A DNA stretch of 64,000 nucleotides from JAIQFL01 sp035295745 (GTDB lineage: Bacteria; Acidobacteriota; Terriglobia; Bryobacterales; Bryobacteraceae), in NCBI GenBank assembly GCA_035295745.1, contig DATGIL010000039.1:62001-126000 (forward strand), written 5' to 3'. Shown one piece after another: positions 62,523-64,000 of the stretch. How positions within the stretch are numbered: the stretch's first letter is position 1; each line of letters begins with the position of its first letter. A model generated the notes under the pieces. That model was given only the letters and a program-made list of their open reading frames with translations, searched no databases and was not told where the DNA came from. Made by a program: the position numbers and the translations under genes.

Positions 62523-64000
62523 TTACTTCGCCAGATAGATGTTGATCCCCGTCTGGCTGGCGGCTCCGCCGATCGATACCTGAATCGGGTACGCGGTGGA
62601 GACCGCCGCGGCCGCGGGGGTAAGGCCACTCAAGCTGGCGTTACTGCTCAGAGGAATGGCCACATTCATCTGGTACAAGCCGGCAATCGAGTCCGCAGTG
62701 AAGCCGGCATACGCCACCACATTGCTCAGAATGACGTTCCCGATCTTGACCGCAACGGTGGACGGGTCAAAGCAAGGAGGCAGCGCGTATTGACCCAGGA
62801 TGGAACTGTCGACGACCGCTCCATCGAAGCTCACCCAAGTGGCGTGGCTGATAGTCGCTGCTGCCAGAAACGACGCTGGAGTAGCGCATCCGGCAAATCC
62901 TGAGACTAGAGGTCCGCTGTTCCCCGCGAACGCGGAGCCGCCCTGCGGATCTCCCATCCCCGATAAGTAGAGCACCACGGTCGATCCGAACCTGGCCGGA
63001 TTGGCGCTGGAGTTGATGCTGTTATCCGCATTGACGGCCACCGCTTGCACACCGCCCAAGGTAAGAAGAGCGGGACTGGCGCCGACCACGTTAAAGGTGT
63101 TGGTTGCATCCGCCTGAATGGATGAACTGGAAGCTCCGCCGACCCAAACGGTGGCTTTCAACTCCTGTCCCCCATTCGCGGGCGGAAGGTTCGAAGGCGC
63201 CAGAACGTTGATCTGTGTGGGCGTCCATAAGAGGATATAAGCGTCAGAATCGGCCACCAGGGCGTTGCCGGTGGAGTCTGTGAAATGCACCCGGAGTTGA
63301 TTGGAGCTCGAATCGGTCAGGAAATTCGGAAGCCGGTTATTGGTGAAGCTGACAGGCGCGGCGGGTGTTCCGAGATTGTCACCGAAAATGCTCAGCATCT
63401 CGTACGCAGCCACGTTCAGGAACTGTCCGGAAGCAGGTTGCGCGAACGACGCGGCGTCGGTGACGGCGTAGACGATGGGAGTCGTGACCACCGGAATTAC
63501 AACCTGTCCTGAGGCACCAGCGGACAGATACAGCACGATCTGATTTCCAGTCGCCGCGGCACCCGCCAGCGTGGCAGTCGACAATCGCAGGAAGAACTGG
63601 CTACTGCTTTGCAGGCACCACGCGTCCGTCGTTCCTGTCGTAAAGGTGCCGCAGTTGTACGTGACCGGCGGCCCCGTTGCACCTCCTAACTTGACGGTCA
63701 TCCCGTTGGCGAAATTCGTGCCCTGAACGGCAATGGTCCGGACCGAAGAGCCCGGAATCACCTGCGGCAGTTGTTTCGGCGAGATTGCGCTGATAGTTGC
63801 CACGGGTTGTCCGATCGTGATCGAGACGGGATTGGAAATGGTGGTGGTTCCCGCTTTCACCGTGACTGTACCGGAGAGCGTCGAATTGACAACCGGGTTG
63901 TCGAAGATCGAGGGTGTGAACGTCACCGCGATATTCGTCCCCCAGGAATAAGCTACGTCGCTGGTGGCGCTCAAGGTGATCCACGAAGGCGTGGCTGTAG
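62523..64000 (-). CDS. Extracellular Ig-like protein with Solibacter-type C-terminal domain (TIGR03437-like), partial
   Basis: The frame is open to the window end, so the N-terminus is missing; 492 residues are visible. Ig-like/IPT repeats ('VTVKAGTTTISNPVSITIGQ', 'VQGTNFANGMTVKLGGATG') come first. The last ~230 residues have the pattern I know from the TIGR03437 domain: 'YAVTDAASFAQ', 'YEMLSIFGDNLG', 'WTPTQINVLAPSNL', 'STVVLYLSGMGDP', 'VAYAGFTADSIAGLYQMNVA' and 'SIGGAASQTGINIYLAK'. This domain is greatly expanded in Solibacter relatives and ends secreted proteins; it is the strongest lineage marker in the window. Confidence 0.9.
   Translation of the reverse strand, partial: TATPSWITLSATSDVAYSWGTNIAVTFTPSIFDNPVVNSTLSGTVTVKAGTTTISNPVSITIGQPVATISAISPKQLPQVIPGSSVRTIAVQGTNFANGMTVKLGGATGPPVTYNCGTFTTGTTDAWCLQSSSQFFLRLSTATLAGAAATGNQIVLYLSAGASGQVVIPVVTTPIVYAVTDAASFAQPASGQFLNVAAYEMLSIFGDNLGTPAAPVSFTNNRLPNFLTDSSSNQLRVHFTDSTGNALVADSDAYILLWTPTQINVLAPSNLPPANGGQELKATVWVGGASSSSIQADATNTFNVVGASPALLTLGGVQAVAVNADNSINSSANPARFGSTVVLYLSGMGDPQGGSAFAGNSGPLVSGFAGCATPASFLAAATISHATWVSFDGAVVDSSILGQYALPPCFDPSTVAVKIGNVILSNVVAYAGFTADSIAGLYQMNVAIPLSSNASLSGLTPAAAAVSTAYPIQVSIGGAASQTGINIYLAK

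Overview
This window looks like chromosomal DNA from an acidobacterium of the Solibacter/Bryobacter type. The evidence is high GC, a C-terminal protein domain of the kind first defined in Solibacter (window end), an FtsX/MacB-type permease of the acidobacterial orphan-permease class, ECF sigma plus Ser/Thr-kinase pairs, many secreted or beta-propeller proteins, and dispersed 'GAGCCGCGACCGTAAG' repeats. Family names come from recognising motifs in the translations; no database search was run.

Layout. 1-16.7 kb: end of an efflux adaptor gene, an M20 amidohydrolase, membrane and secreted proteins, a UxaA-type dehydratase, a soluble histidine kinase converging on a large winged-helix/ATPase/TPR regulator, a PEGA/TPR Ser/Thr kinase and an outer-membrane barrel protein. 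16.7-33.3 kb: PP2C phosphatase, second Ser/Thr kinase with its ECF sigma factor, DsbA-like thioredoxin, M28 peptidase, response regulator, a heme/copper monooxygenase-like protein, a radical-SAM gene followed by a membrane spermidine-synthase-like gene, a GntP permease, and a three-gene overlapping operon holding a UdgX-type uracil-DNA glycosylase.

33.4-36.4 kb is a decayed foreign island. It starts exactly inside a tRNA-Thr(CGT) gene that keeps only its first 40 nt, and it carries two frameshifted genes, an IS21 remnant (truncated istA and istB) and a tyrosine recombinase shortened at its N-terminus. 36.4-42.0 kb returns to chromosomal genes (BNR/VPS10-like propeller protein, ABC permease).

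42.0-47.9 kb is a second accessory region. Its clearest object is a complete IS1595-family transposon at 42092-44643, with 24-bp inverted repeats (one mismatch) and a perfect 8-bp target duplication. Besides the transposase it carries passengers: a 38-aa hydrophobic ORF, and a HEPN-like (RNxxxH) protein translationally coupled to a 55-aa basic protein. This pair has the layout of a toxin-antitoxin or defence module. Both inverted repeats contain an inward-facing TTGACA placed 17-18 bp from a -10-like hexamer. Next to it lies a plasmid- or phage-like cluster (winged-helix protein, Pro/Ala-rich protein, coiled-coil protein, G-rich hairpin, long inverted repeat).

47.9-64 kb: GH39-like glycosidase, a small GlsB-like membrane protein, an ArsR/AHSA1 pair, an M1 peptidase with a carboxypeptidase-regulatory-like protein, and a degenerate tandem copy of that same two-gene module in which the peptidase has shrunk to 48 codons and the partner is frameshifted. 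Then come MutS2, a class II (B12-dependent) ribonucleotide reductase behind a probable NrdR box, a beta-helix protein and the end of a Solibacter-type C-terminal-domain protein.
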